Positions 17,122 to 25,460 are shown, numbered from the stretch's first letter. The stretch is DNA of 64,000 bases from Micromonospora narathiwatensis (GCF_900089605.1 NZ_LT594324.1:5208001-5272000); one strand, 5' to 3'. The notes: generated from the letters alone by a model not told the origin. Numbers and translations are program-made.

Positions 17122-18192
17122 GTGGTACGACGGTTACGACGTACGGTGGCGGCGGCGTTCGCCCTGGCGTGCCTGATGCCGGCGGTGGCGGCATGCGACT
17201 CCGGCCCCGCCGACCGGCCGGCCCGCCAGGCGACCGCGACGGTGCCGCCGCCCTCCGTGGAGCCCCGGACCGACCCGGTCCGCACCACCGGGCGCGGGCC
17301 GAAGCCGCCGAAGACGGGCGCCTGGCTGGGCGCGTGGGTCAAACCGCAGTTCCACAACGCCACCGGGCGGGCGGCGGCGCTCGACGAGTTCGACCAGGCG
17401 GCCGGCGGCAAGCTGACCATCGCCCACATGTTCCACCAGTGGAACGACGCGTTCCCGGGTGCCACCGAGCGGGCGTTCCAGGCCCAGGGCCGGCTACAGA
17501 TGATCTCCTGGCAGGGCACGGACACCCGGTCCACGGTCAGCGGCACCTACGACCCGCTGATCCGCCAGCGCGCCGAGGACGTCAAGGCGTTCGGGGTGCC
17601 GGTGCTGCTCCGCTACCGGTGGGAGATGGACCGGCCGAACCTGGCCGCCAGCATGCACTCGCCGGAGGACTACGTCGCCGCGTGGAAGCACGTACGGGCC
17701 ATCTTCACCGAGGTCGGTGCCACCAACGCGGCCTGGGTGTGGTGCCCGCACGCGGACGGCTTCGCCGACCCGGCCCGGCAGGCCGCCGCCTACTACCCGG
17801 GTGACGACCAGGTGGACTGGCTCTGCGCCGACGTGTACCCCAGCCCGGAGTGGAACAGCTTCGCCGACCGGATGGACCACTTCATGGCCTTCGCGCAGCA
17901 GCATCCCCGGCCGGTGGTGATCGGCGAGTTCGGCCTCACCCAGGAGGGCCGGCCGGGCCAGCGGGCCGACTGGCTGCGCGAGGTCCAGCCGTACCTCAAG
18001 AAGCACCCGCAGATCAAGGCGGCGCTCTACTTCGCGGCCAAGCAGACCACGAAACCGCTCTACGACAGCACGTTCGGCAACGACCCGGAAAGCGCGGCGG
18101 TGTTCCGCGAAATGGTCACTGACCCGTACTTCAGTCCGCCGCCGCCGGATCTCACCGTCCCGTCCGGACCACCGCGGAAGCCGGGCCGATAA
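17122..18192 (+). CDS. GH26-like glycoside hydrolase lipoprotein
   Basis: 356 residues with a lipoprotein signal: RRLRR, hydrophobic core, lipobox AVAAC with Cys25, then a Pro/Thr linker. The catalytic domain starts at GAWLGAWVKPQ. The likely acid/base Glu is in RYRWEMDRPN (about 168) and the likely nucleophile in VVIGEFGLT (about 269), the two strand ends expected of a GH26-type clan A enzyme. It shares YYPGDDQVD with the hydrolase at 3168. Tethered outside the membrane it could cut or edit the locus polysaccharide; the substrate is unknown. The start is GTG 17122 after GAGAGG. Confidence 0.77.
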   Translation: MVRRLRRTVAAAFALACLMPAVAACDSGPADRPARQATATVPPPSVEPRTDPVRTTGRGPKPPKTGAWLGAWVKPQFHNATGRAAALDEFDQAAGGKLTIAHMFHQWNDAFPGATERAFQAQGRLQMISWQGTDTRSTVSGTYDPLIRQRAEDVKAFGVPVLLRYRWEMDRPNLAASMHSPEDYVAAWKHVRAIFTEVGATNAAWVWCPHADGFADPARQAAAYYPGDDQVDWLCADVYPSPEWNSFADRMDHFMAFAQQHPRPVVIGEFGLTQEGRPGQRADWLREVQPYLKKHPQIKAALYFAAKQTTKPLYDSTFGNDPESAAVFREMVTDPYFSPPPPDLTVPSGPPRKPGR

Positions 18193-18376
18193 TCTCCGTC
18201 GTCTTTTCGTGCCGGCCGGGCGATTGATCGGCCCGAATCGCCGGTCCCGGGTGGACGAGCGGCAGCCGAATGCGAGAAGGTATTCCTCTCACGTCTGCGG
18301 TCGGCCGGCGTACGCCCACCTCGCGTCGACAACGGCCAGCGCCGCAGCGCCTCCGACCTTAAACCCGGAGTTGCCT

Positions 18377-21300
18377 GTGGTTTCCACAATCCTGAGACAC
18401 CGCTCGGTGTCCGCATTCGGCGCCGCCGCTCTCGGCATCGCCGTCCTGTTCACCCCCACGGCCGGGCTCACCGCCCCCGCGCTCGCCGCCCCCGCGCCGG
18501 GCCACACCACGATGGTCGGCGAGGTGCCGTCCGACAAGACGCCGAACATCAACGACGGCGACGTGGTGGCCATCTACGACGCGGGCACCAAGGTCATCGT
18601 GGGTGGCTCGTTCACCAGGGCGCAGGACCGCGGCTCACAGACAACCGAGGTCACCCGGAACTACCTGTTGGCCTTCGACAAGGCCACCGGGAAGATCGAC
18701 AACTCCTTCGTCCCGGTGCTGGACCGCGAGGTGACCGCGCTGATCGCCGGGCCGACTCCGGGCACGGTCTACGTCGCCGGCCAGTTCAACACGGTGAACG
18801 GTCAGAGCGGTTTCCGGAAGCTGGCGCTGCTCAACATCTCCGACGGTTCCCCGGTGGCCGGGTTCAAGGCCCCCGCGTTCAACGGCACGATCAAGGACAT
18901 CGCACTGGTCGGCGGCCGGCTGCTGCTCGGCGGCATCTTCAGCACCGCCGGCACCGCCACCCGCAACGGGCTGGCCTCGCTGAACGCCACCACCGGTGCG
19001 CTGGACGACTACCTCACCGTGTCGCTCACCGAGCACCACAACTGGACCCCCACCAACGGCGGCGCCTCGGCCGGGGTCGGCGCCCAGAAGCTGGCGGTGT
19101 CGCCGGACGGCCGGCACCTGGTCGTCATCGGCAACTTCAAGAAGGCCAACAACGTCGTCCACGACCAGATCGTGCGGATCAACCTGGCCGACGCCTCGGC
19201 GACGATCGCCGACTGGAACACCGACCGCTACACGGCGGCCTGCAAGTACACCGCCTTCGACTCGTACATGCGGGACGTGGCGTTCGCCCCGAACGGCAAG
19301 TACTTCGTGGTGGTCACCACCGGCGCGCCGTACGCGGGGACGCTCTGTGACACGGCGGTCCGCTGGGAGACCTCGGCCGGCGGCGCCGGGCAGGAGCCCA
19401 CCTGGGTCAACTACAGCGGCGGCGACACCTTCCTCTCGGTCGGCGTCAGCGAGCAGGCCATCTACGTCGGCGGCCACATCCGCTGGGTCAACAACCCGAT
19501 GGGCCGTGACCGGGCGGCGGCGGGCGCCGTCCCCCGGGCCAGCATCGCGGCCCTCGACCCGGTGAGCGGCCTGCCGCTGTCCTGGAACCCGGGCCGCCAC
19601 CCGCGCGGCTACGGCGTCACCGAGATGCTGGTGACCCCGCAGGGGCTCTGGCTGGGCAGCGACCAGGAGTGGATCGGCAACCGCGAATACAAGCGGGCAC
19701 GGCTCGCGTTCTTCCCGCTCACCGGCGGCAACGCCCCGCGCTCGACCGCCACCAAGGGCCTGCCGGGCAACGTCTACCAGGCCGGCCGTGCGGCGCAGAC
19801 CGAGGTCCTCTACCGGGTCAACGCCGGCGGTCCGAAGATCAGCGCGATCGACGGCGGCCCGGACTGGGCCGGTGACACGGCCGCCGCGCCGAGCCCGCTG
19901 CACAACAGCGGCAGCAGCGTCTCCACGTACACCACGAACGCGAAGGTCGACTCGACCGTGCCGGCGACCACCCCGGCGACGCTGTTCAACAGCGAGCGCT
20001 GGGACCTTGCGGCCGACCCGGACATGCAGTGGGACTTCCCCGTCGCGGCCGGCACCCGGGTCGACGTGCGGATCTACCTGGCCAACCGGTACGCCGGCAC
20101 CGCCACCGCCGGCAAGCGGAAGTTCAACGTCAGCATCGACGGCGTGCTCAAGCTGAACAGCTTCGACCCGGTCGCCGCCATCGGCGCCACCGATCGCGGC
20201 ACCATGCGGTCCTTCTCGGTGGTCAGCGACGGCGTGGTCGACGTCGACTTCGGCCGGGTGCTGGAGAACCCGCTGGTCCAGGGCATCGAGATCGTCAAGA
20301 CCGCGCCGACGCCCAGCGCCTCCGACGTGCTCTACCGGGTCAACGCCGGCGGCGGGTCGCTGACCGCGGCCAGCGGGCCGAACTGGGCCGCCGACAGCGC
20401 CGCGTCGCCGAGCCAGTACCACAACACCGGCAGCAGCGTCTCCACGTACACCACCAACGCGACGCTCGACGCGACCGTGCCGGCCGGCACGCCGGTGGCG
20501 CTGTTCAACAGCGAGCGCTGGGACCTGGCGACCGACCCGGACATGAAGTGGGAGTTCCCGGTTCCGGCCGGCACCCCGATCCAGGTCCGGATCTACCTGG
20601 CCAACCGGTACGCCGGCACCGCCACCGCCGGCAAGCGGAAGTTCAACGTCAGCATCGACGGCGTACTCAAGCTGAACAAGTTCGACCCGGTGGCCTCGAT
20701 CGGTGCCACCAACCGGGGCACGATGCGGGCCTTCGCCATCACCAGCGACGGCAAGGTCAACATCGACTTCGGCCGGGTGCTGGAGAACCCGCTGGTCCAG
20801 GGCATCGAGATCGTCGAGCTCCCGCCGGTGCCGTCGGTGACCACGGTGGACGACGTGTCCAGGCGGTCGTACGACGGAGCGAGCAAGGTGGGCGCGGTGG
20901 CCACCGTCGCGAACAGCGACAAGACCCCGTGGTCGAAGGCCACCGGCGCGTTCTGGGTCGGCGGCGACCTGTTCTACGGCCTGAACGGCGAGTTCTACCG
21001 CCGTTCGTTCGACGGCACCGCCTTCGGCACCCCGGTCAAGGTGGACCCGTACCACGACCCCAAGTGGGACAAGATCGTGACGGGCTCCGCCCCCGAGGGC
21101 TCGACGTACGCCGGCATGAACTCGAACTTCTACGACGAGTTGCCGAACGTGACCGGCATGTTCTACAGCGCTGGCCGCCTCTACTACACGCTCTCCGGCC
21201 AGAGCACGCTGTTCTGGCGCTGGTTCACGCCGGACACCGGCACGGTCGGGGCGGAGCGGACCACCGTCACCGGCACGAAGGCGTTCGCCGACGCGGGTGG

Positions 21301-21466
21301 CATGTTCCTGAACGGCGACACGCTCTACGTCGTGTCCCGGAGCACCGGCACCCTCTCCTCGATGGCGTGGTCGAACGGTGTGCCGACCGGCTCCATCACC
21401 GTGCGCAGCGGCCCGGGCGTCGACAAGGTGGACTGGCGGGGTACCGCCACCTTCGTCGGCCCGTGA
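18377..21466 (+). CDS. secreted beta-propeller protein with two malectin-like domains
   Basis: 1029 residues. Signal peptide with cleavage near TAPALAAPA; an N-terminal propeller-like region (about 50-470) with recurring VGG and AGQF blade motifs; two malectin-like domains (about 477-640 and 651-813), each starting LYRVNAGG and containing LFNSERWDLA and IYLANRYAGTA; and a C-terminal propeller-like domain (about 820-1029). Malectin folds bind carbohydrate, so the protein may bind the polysaccharide made by the neighbouring genes. GTG 18377 lies 6 nt after GGAG. It has no membrane anchor or sortase motif, so it is probably released. Function is otherwise unknown. Confidence 0.75.
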   Translation: MVSTILRHRSVSAFGAAALGIAVLFTPTAGLTAPALAAPAPGHTTMVGEVPSDKTPNINDGDVVAIYDAGTKVIVGGSFTRAQDRGSQTTEVTRNYLLAFDKATGKIDNSFVPVLDREVTALIAGPTPGTVYVAGQFNTVNGQSGFRKLALLNISDGSPVAGFKAPAFNGTIKDIALVGGRLLLGGIFSTAGTATRNGLASLNATTGALDDYLTVSLTEHHNWTPTNGGASAGVGAQKLAVSPDGRHLVVIGNFKKANNVVHDQIVRINLADASATIADWNTDRYTAACKYTAFDSYMRDVAFAPNGKYFVVVTTGAPYAGTLCDTAVRWETSAGGAGQEPTWVNYSGGDTFLSVGVSEQAIYVGGHIRWVNNPMGRDRAAAGAVPRASIAALDPVSGLPLSWNPGRHPRGYGVTEMLVTPQGLWLGSDQEWIGNREYKRARLAFFPLTGGNAPRSTATKGLPGNVYQAGRAAQTEVLYRVNAGGPKISAIDGGPDWAGDTAAAPSPLHNSGSSVSTYTTNAKVDSTVPATTPATLFNSERWDLAADPDMQWDFPVAAGTRVDVRIYLANRYAGTATAGKRKFNVSIDGVLKLNSFDPVAAIGATDRGTMRSFSVVSDGVVDVDFGRVLENPLVQGIEIVKTAPTPSASDVLYRVNAGGGSLTAASGPNWAADSAASPSQYHNTGSSVSTYTTNATLDATVPAGTPVALFNSERWDLATDPDMKWEFPVPAGTPIQVRIYLANRYAGTATAGKRKFNVSIDGVLKLNKFDPVASIGATNRGTMRAFAITSDGKVNIDFGRVLENPLVQGIEIVELPPVPSVTTVDDVSRRSYDGASKVGAVATVANSDKTPWSKATGAFWVGGDLFYGLNGEFYRRSFDGTAFGTPVKVDPYHDPKWDKIVTGSAPEGSTYAGMNSNFYDELPNVTGMFYSAGRLYYTLSGQSTLFWRWFTPDTGTVGAERTTVTGTKAFADAGGMFLNGDTLYVVSRSTGTLSSMAWSNGVPTGSITVRSGPGVDKVDWRGTATFVGP
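19808..20815 (+). repeat. tandem duplication of the malectin-like domain
   Basis: Copy 1 (about 19808-20296) and copy 2 (about 20330-20815) encode the same domain with an offset of 519-522 nt. A 77-nt block is identical (20069-20145 and 20588-20664), as is a 53-nt block (20244-20296 and 20763-20815), including third codon positions. The rest has diverged, which suggests an old duplication with patchy gene conversion. Confidence 0.85.
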
Positions 21467-21483
21467 CCTGAGGCACCGTACGA

Positions 21484-21515
21484 CGATGGCCCGGCCGGTC
21501 ACGGCCGGGCCATCG
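21484..21515. terminator. terminator after the malectin-like gene
   Basis: 13-bp perfect stem (21484-21496 with 21503-21515) and 6-nt loop, 17 nt after the stop codon, followed by CCCTTT. It closes the polysaccharide locus on the right. Confidence 0.8.
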
Positions 21516-21586
21516 CCCTTTCCGGGCCGGGGTCAGGCGTCCTCCGGTGACACGACCGGGCATCGCCACCGGCGGCTCCGGCTCGC

Positions 21587-21592
21587 TACTGT
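21587..21592 (+). promoter_or_regulatory. leaderless -10 box of the NUDIX gene
   Basis: TACTGT, 6 nt before the GTG at 21599; no Shine-Dalgarno lies between them. Confidence 0.5.
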
Positions 21593-21598
21593 CGTGGC

Positions 21599-22048
21599 GT
21601 GCCCACCGAGCCCCTCCGCTGCGCCGGCGCGCTGATCGTGGACGACGACGGCCGCCTCTTCTTCCAGCGCCGGTCCCCCGAGCGGCGCCTCTTCCCAAAC
21701 TGCTGGGACATCGTCGGCGGCCACCTCGAACCGGGCGAGGGGGTGGAGGACGCGCTGCGCCGTGAGGTCACCGAGGAGACCGGCTGGACCGTCTCGCACG
21801 TGCTCGGGCAGGTCGGCGAATACCGGTACACCGGCGACGACGGGCTGGCCCGGGTGGAGACCGACTTCCTGGTGCGGGTGGACGGCGATCTCGCCCGCCC
21901 CCGGCTCGAAGCGGGCAAGCACACCGAGTTCCGCTGGCTCGGCGAGGAGGACGTGGTGCTGCTGGACGAGCACCGCGACGTCAACGACGGGCTGATCCGG
22001 CGGATCGCCGAGGAGGCCTTCGCCGCCCTGCGTTCGATCGGTCGGTGA
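21599..22048 (+). CDS. NUDIX hydrolase
   Basis: 149 residues with the Nudix box GHLEPGEGVEDALRREV continuing TEETGW, which binds Mg2+ and cleaves nucleoside diphosphates linked to another moiety. Upstream CAGALIVDDDGRLFFQRRS fits MutT/8-oxo-dGTPase or IPP-isomerase-like branches, but the substrate is not readable. GTG 21599 is placed by the -10 box 6 nt upstream. Its stop overlaps the next start by GTGA, so it is co-translated with the unknown protein at 22045. Confidence 0.85.
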   Translation: MPTEPLRCAGALIVDDDGRLFFQRRSPERRLFPNCWDIVGGHLEPGEGVEDALRREVTEETGWTVSHVLGQVGEYRYTGDDGLARVETDFLVRVDGDLARPRLEAGKHTEFRWLGEEDVVLLDEHRDVNDGLIRRIAEEAFAALRSIGR

Positions 22049-22857
22049 GCGACCCGGCCGTTCCGGGTCGCGACCCGGCTTCCGACGCGCCGAGCCGGAA
22101 CGTCGAGCGGGTCGAGCTGCCGCCGCACCGGTTCGCCGGGCTGGTCGCCCCGGCGGTCGACCGGGCCTTCACCGCCGCCATGTGCGCCGGCCGGGACGGC
22201 GTCGTCGAGCTGAGTTCACGGTACGGCGGCCCGGCGGCCAGCGGTTTCCTGGTGGAGTTCCGCACCCGCCTCGCCACGCCGGGCGGGACGGTGAGTTGCC
22301 CCGGCTTCGCCGCGTTGACCCGCTACCAGGATCCGGCCGCCTGTCGACGCGCGCTGGACAAGCAGGTCGCGTACGGGATGCTCCAGCGCATGCCCGACGG
22401 CGGCTGCTGCGCCACCGATCGGGGGCTCGCCTTCCTCGGCGAGCTGTGGCAGGTGCACGCCAGGGCGACCGGGGAGCTGTGGGCCGGGCACGACGATCGG
22501 CTGACCCGGCTGGTGACGGCGCTCGGCCGGGTGCTCACGTACGCCCTGGTGCTGGCCGAGTCGGACGAGCCCGGCGCGTTCGCCGCGCTGGCCCCGCCGC
22601 ACGAGCCGGAGGACAGCCCACCGGGGGTGCTGCTGCTCAACCGGCTGGGCACGTTGCGCCACCACCGGGCGGACGCGCACGCGGCGGCGTGGACCGCCGC
22701 GGGGCACACCGCGACCAGTGTCGCCGCGCTGCCGCCCGGGCCGGAACGGCTGGCCATCGAGCAGGAGACCGACCGGCGGGCCGCCGGCCCGTACGCGGTG
22801 CTCAGCGCCGAGGAGCGGCTGGCGATGCTGGGGGACCTCGCCGCCCTGCCGGGCTGA
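22045..22857 (+). CDS. unknown protein, possible winged-helix fold
   Basis: 270 residues, soluble, without signal or membrane segment. I do not recognise it with confidence. A segment at about 85-130 (ALTRYQDPAACRRALDKQ, then GMLQRMPDGGCCATDRGLAF) reads like a winged-helix DNA-binding domain with a beta-hairpin wing. The later LLNRLGTLRHHRADAHAAAW recalls uncharacterised SCO6745-type actinobacterial proteins. GTG 22045 overlaps the NUDIX stop (GTGA), so the two probably act together or share expression. A regulator or small-molecule-binding protein is possible. Confidence 0.6.
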   Translation: MSDPAVPGRDPASDAPSRNVERVELPPHRFAGLVAPAVDRAFTAAMCAGRDGVVELSSRYGGPAASGFLVEFRTRLATPGGTVSCPGFAALTRYQDPAACRRALDKQVAYGMLQRMPDGGCCATDRGLAFLGELWQVHARATGELWAGHDDRLTRLVTALGRVLTYALVLAESDEPGAFAALAPPHEPEDSPPGVLLLNRLGTLRHHRADAHAAAWTAAGHTATSVAALPPGPERLAIEQETDRRAAGPYAVLSAEERLAMLGDLAALPG

Positions 22858-22893
22858 CCGAAGGTTGACGGCAGTCGGTCGGTCGTGCGGCGC

Positions 22894-22899
22894 TATCCT
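22894..22899 (+). promoter_or_regulatory. -10 box upstream of the nucleotidyltransferase set
   Basis: TATCCT, exactly 7 nt before an in-frame GTG at 22907, the leaderless spacing seen elsewhere here. A leaderless start at 22907 would add 11 residues to the nucleotidyltransferase. Confidence 0.5.
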
Positions 22900-22939
22900 C
22901 CACCGGGTGAACTCCAGTCGAACGAAGGATGATGCCGGC

Positions 22940-23671
22940 ATGATCGGTATGGTGCTCGCCGCCGGCGCGGGACGGCGGCTGCGCCCGTACACCGACACGC
23001 TGCCGAAGGCCCTGATACCGGTCGACGGGGAAATCACCATCCTCGACATCGCGCTGCGCAACCTCGCCGAGGTCGGGCTGACCGAGGTCGTCATCGTGGT
23101 CGGCTACGCCGCGGACGCGGTCCGGCAGCGCCAGGCGGCGCTGGAGCAGAAGTACGGCGTCACGATCACGCTGGTGCACAACGACCGGGCCGAGGAGTGG
23201 AACAACGCGTACTCGCTCTGGCTGGCCCGGGAGCACTTCTCCCGGGGCGTGCTGCTGGTCAACGGCGACACCGTGCACCCGGTGAGCGTGGAGAAGACCC
23301 TGCTGGCCGAGCGCGGCCCGGGCATCCTGCTGGCCATCGACAACATCAAGCCGCTGGCCGAGGAGGAGATGAAGGCCACCTTCGACGCCGGCGGCCAGCT
23401 CACCCGGATCACCAAGCTGATGGACCCGGGCGAGGCGTACGGGGAGTACATCGGCGCGACGCTGATCGAGCCGCAGGTGGCCGACGCGCTCGCCGACGCC
23501 CTGGAGGCGACCTGGCGGCGGGACCCGAACCTCTACTACGAGGACGGCTACCAGGAGTTCGCCGACCGGGGCGGCGAGGTGCGGGCGGCACCGATCGGCG
23601 ACGTCTCCTGGGTGGAGGTCGACAACCACGCCGACCTGGCCCGGGCTCGGGAGATCGCGTGCCGCTACTAG
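22940..23671 (+). CDS. sugar/polyol-phosphate nucleotidyltransferase
   Basis: 243 residues of the nucleotidyltransferase superfamily: the N-terminal signature MIGMVLAAGAGRRLRPYT, PKALIPV, catalytic VNGDTV and a C-terminal VEVDNHADL. Relatives include LicC-type CTP:phosphocholine and CTP:inositol-1-phosphate cytidylyltransferases, so a CTP-dependent activation of a phospho-alcohol is likely. It is the first of three overlapping genes with a glycerol-1-phosphate dehydrogenase and a CDP-alcohol phosphotransferase. ATG 22940 has GAAGGA 10 nt upstream; GTG 22907 is a leaderless alternative. The substrate is inferred from the neighbours only. Confidence 0.8.
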   Translation: MIGMVLAAGAGRRLRPYTDTLPKALIPVDGEITILDIALRNLAEVGLTEVVIVVGYAADAVRQRQAALEQKYGVTITLVHNDRAEEWNNAYSLWLAREHFSRGVLLVNGDTVHPVSVEKTLLAERGPGILLAIDNIKPLAEEEMKATFDAGGQLTRITKLMDPGEAYGEYIGATLIEPQVADALADALEATWRRDPNLYYEDGYQEFADRGGEVRAAPIGDVSWVEVDNHADLARAREIACRY

Positions 23672-24726
23672 CCCGGACGATCCTCACCCCGCTGCACATC
23701 GACGTACGGCGGGGCGCGGTGGCCGACCTCGCCACGATCCTCGTCGACGGGCGGATCTCCGCCGGGGGTGACGTGGCGGTGGTGGTCGGGCCGGGTCAGG
23801 GTGCCCAGATCGCCGAGCTGATCCGCCCGTCGCTGCGTTCGGCGGACGTGTTCACCGTGGTCGGTGGCACCCTGGACGCCGCCGACGATCTCGGCGCCAA
23901 GCTGCGCACCCGCTCGTACGACGCGGTGGTCGGCATCGGCGGCGGCAAGACCATCGACGTGGCGAAGTACGCCGCCACCCGGCGCGGCCTGCCCATGGTC
24001 ACCGTGGCCACCGCCCTGGCCAACGACGGCATCGCCTCCCCGGTGGCCAGCCTGGTCAACGAGGGGCTGAAGGGCTCGTACGGGGTGCACATCCCGATCG
24101 CGGTGATCGTCGACCTGGACTTCGTGGAGGCCGGCCCGGAGCGGCACAACCGCGCCGGCGTCGGGGACGTGGTGAGCAACATCAGCGCGCTGGCCGACTG
24201 GGAGCTGGCCCGGCAGGTCCGCGGCGAGCCGGTCGACGGGCTGGCCGCCTCACTGGCCCGGATGGGCGCCGAGGCGGTGCTCGCCCACCCGGGCGACATG
24301 GGCGACGACGCGTTCGTCACGGTGCTGGCCGAGGCGCTGATCTCCACCGGCCTGGCGATGGCGGTCTGTGGCACCAGCCGCCCGGCCAGCGGCGGCTGCC
24401 ACGAGATCATGCACGCGATCGACGCGCTCTACCCGGACACCGCCTCGCACGGCGAACTGGCCGGGTTGGGCGCGCTCTTCTGCACCTTCCTCCGCGGCGA
24501 CCGGCGGCGGTTCGTCGAGATGTCGGCCTGCCTGGCGCGGCACGGTCTGCCCCGGCTCCCGGCCGACGTGGGGCTGACCGACGAACAGTTCGTCGAGGCG
24601 GTGCGGTTCGCGCCCGCCACCCGCCCGGACCGCTACACCATCCTCGAACACCTCGCGATGTCGACCGACGAGACGCGTCGGCGGCTGGGAGATTACGCCG
24701 ATGAACTTTGCGATCACCGTGGCTGA
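23659..24726 (+). CDS. sn-glycerol-1-phosphate dehydrogenase-like enzyme (AraM/EgsA family)
   Basis: 355 residues of the iron-alcohol dehydrogenase superfamily. NAD-binding VGIGGGKTIDVAKYAA is followed by ALANDGIASPVASLV, GDVVSNISALADWELA, CGTSRPASGGCHEIMHAID and SHGELAGLG. The ANDGIASP, SRPASG-H and HGE motifs are those of archaeal and AraM glycerol-1-phosphate dehydrogenases, with metal ligands expected at the Asp of the first and the His residues of the others. It should reduce dihydroxyacetone phosphate to sn-glycerol-1-phosphate, or act on a related phospho-ketose. GTG 23659 overlaps the upstream gene by 13 nt. Confidence 0.8.
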   Translation: MPLLARTILTPLHIDVRRGAVADLATILVDGRISAGGDVAVVVGPGQGAQIAELIRPSLRSADVFTVVGGTLDAADDLGAKLRTRSYDAVVGIGGGKTIDVAKYAATRRGLPMVTVATALANDGIASPVASLVNEGLKGSYGVHIPIAVIVDLDFVEAGPERHNRAGVGDVVSNISALADWELARQVRGEPVDGLAASLARMGAEAVLAHPGDMGDDAFVTVLAEALISTGLAMAVCGTSRPASGGCHEIMHAIDALYPDTASHGELAGLGALFCTFLRGDRRRFVEMSACLARHGLPRLPADVGLTDEQFVEAVRFAPATRPDRYTILEHLAMSTDETRRRLGDYADELCDHRG

Positions 24727-25426
24727 CGCGACCCGCCCCACGGTCGCCGACTTCCACGCCAGGAACCGCGGCGGCGGGCTCTTCAGCGAGTCGGTGAGCC
24801 AGTGGGTGGGTGCGGCGATCGCGGTCGCCGCGCACCGGCTGGGCCTGCGGCCGACCACGCTGACCCTGTCGAACCTCGTGCTGGGCCTGGCCACGTCGGC
24901 GACCGTGGTGCTGCTCGCCGGCCCGGTCGCCGACGGCACCGTCCCGGCCTGGGTCGTCGGGCTGCTCGCCCTGTTCGGCTGGCAGATCGCGTACGCGCTG
25001 GACTGCGCGGACGGGCAGCTCGCCCGGGTCACCGGTCAGGGCAGCTCGGCCGGTGCCCGGGTCGACGTGCTGTGCGACGTGGCCGCCCAGATCGCGCTGG
25101 TCACCGCCCTCGGGGCGACCACGCTGGCGCAGCGGCCGTCGACGCCGATCTGGCTGGTGGCGGTCTTCGCGGGCACCTGGATGGTCAACCTGGTCACCTC
25201 GGTGATGCAGGCCGGCCCGAACGCGGCCAGCATGGTCGCCTCGACCTCGCTCCCCGTACGCCTGGTGAAGCTGGTCCGCGACTACGGTGCGGTGATCTTC
25301 CTGGCCGGGCTGGTGCTGGCCATCGCCCCGGCGCTGACGATCTGGGTGATCGTCGCCTTCACGATCATCAACGGCGGTTTCCTGCTCGCCAGCATCGCCT
25401 TCTCCGCCCGCGCGTCCCTCCACTGA
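24701..25426 (+). CDS. CDP-alcohol phosphatidyltransferase family membrane enzyme
   Basis: 241 residues with about 6 membrane helices and the full CDP-alcohol phosphotransferase motif (D-x2-DG-x2-AR-x8-G-x3-D-x3-D): DCADGQLAR, then G, D and D at the right spacing (about 107-132). The family moves a phospho-alcohol from a CDP carrier to a hydroxyl acceptor within the membrane. The start ATG overlaps the dehydrogenase gene by 26 nt, with GGGAGA upstream. With its two upstream partners it completes a pathway: make, activate, transfer. The acceptor (a lipid, a glycan or an inositol) cannot be read from sequence. Confidence 0.84.
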   Translation: MNFAITVADATRPTVADFHARNRGGGLFSESVSQWVGAAIAVAAHRLGLRPTTLTLSNLVLGLATSATVVLLAGPVADGTVPAWVVGLLALFGWQIAYALDCADGQLARVTGQGSSAGARVDVLCDVAAQIALVTALGATTLAQRPSTPIWLVAVFAGTWMVNLVTSVMQAGPNAASMVASTSLPVRLVKLVRDYGAVIFLAGLVLAIAPALTIWVIVAFTIINGGFLLASIAFSARASLH

Positions 25427-25436
25427 CCCGCCCCTT

Positions 25437-25460
25437 GATCCACACATTCATGTGCGGATC
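25437..25460. terminator. hairpin between converging genes
   Basis: 10-nt arms GATCCACACA (25437-25446) and TGTGCGGATC (25451-25460) with one mismatch and a TTCA loop, in the 32-nt gap between genes ending at 25426 (+) and 25459 (-). It overlaps the stop codon of the GT4 gene. Confidence 0.5.

Noticed and set aside
18635..21502. A 955-codon frame antisense to the malectin-like protein gene
   Set aside because: It is the mirror of a coding sequence with strong GC3 bias and repeats the same low-complexity composition; no family motif is present.
22940..25426. Phosphonate biosynthesis as an explanation for the nucleotidyltransferase, iron-dehydrogenase and CDP-alcohol transferase set
   Set aside because: No phosphoenolpyruvate mutase or phosphonopyruvate decarboxylase is seen in the window, and the dehydrogenase motifs match glycerol-1-phosphate dehydrogenases rather than phosphonoacetaldehyde reductases.
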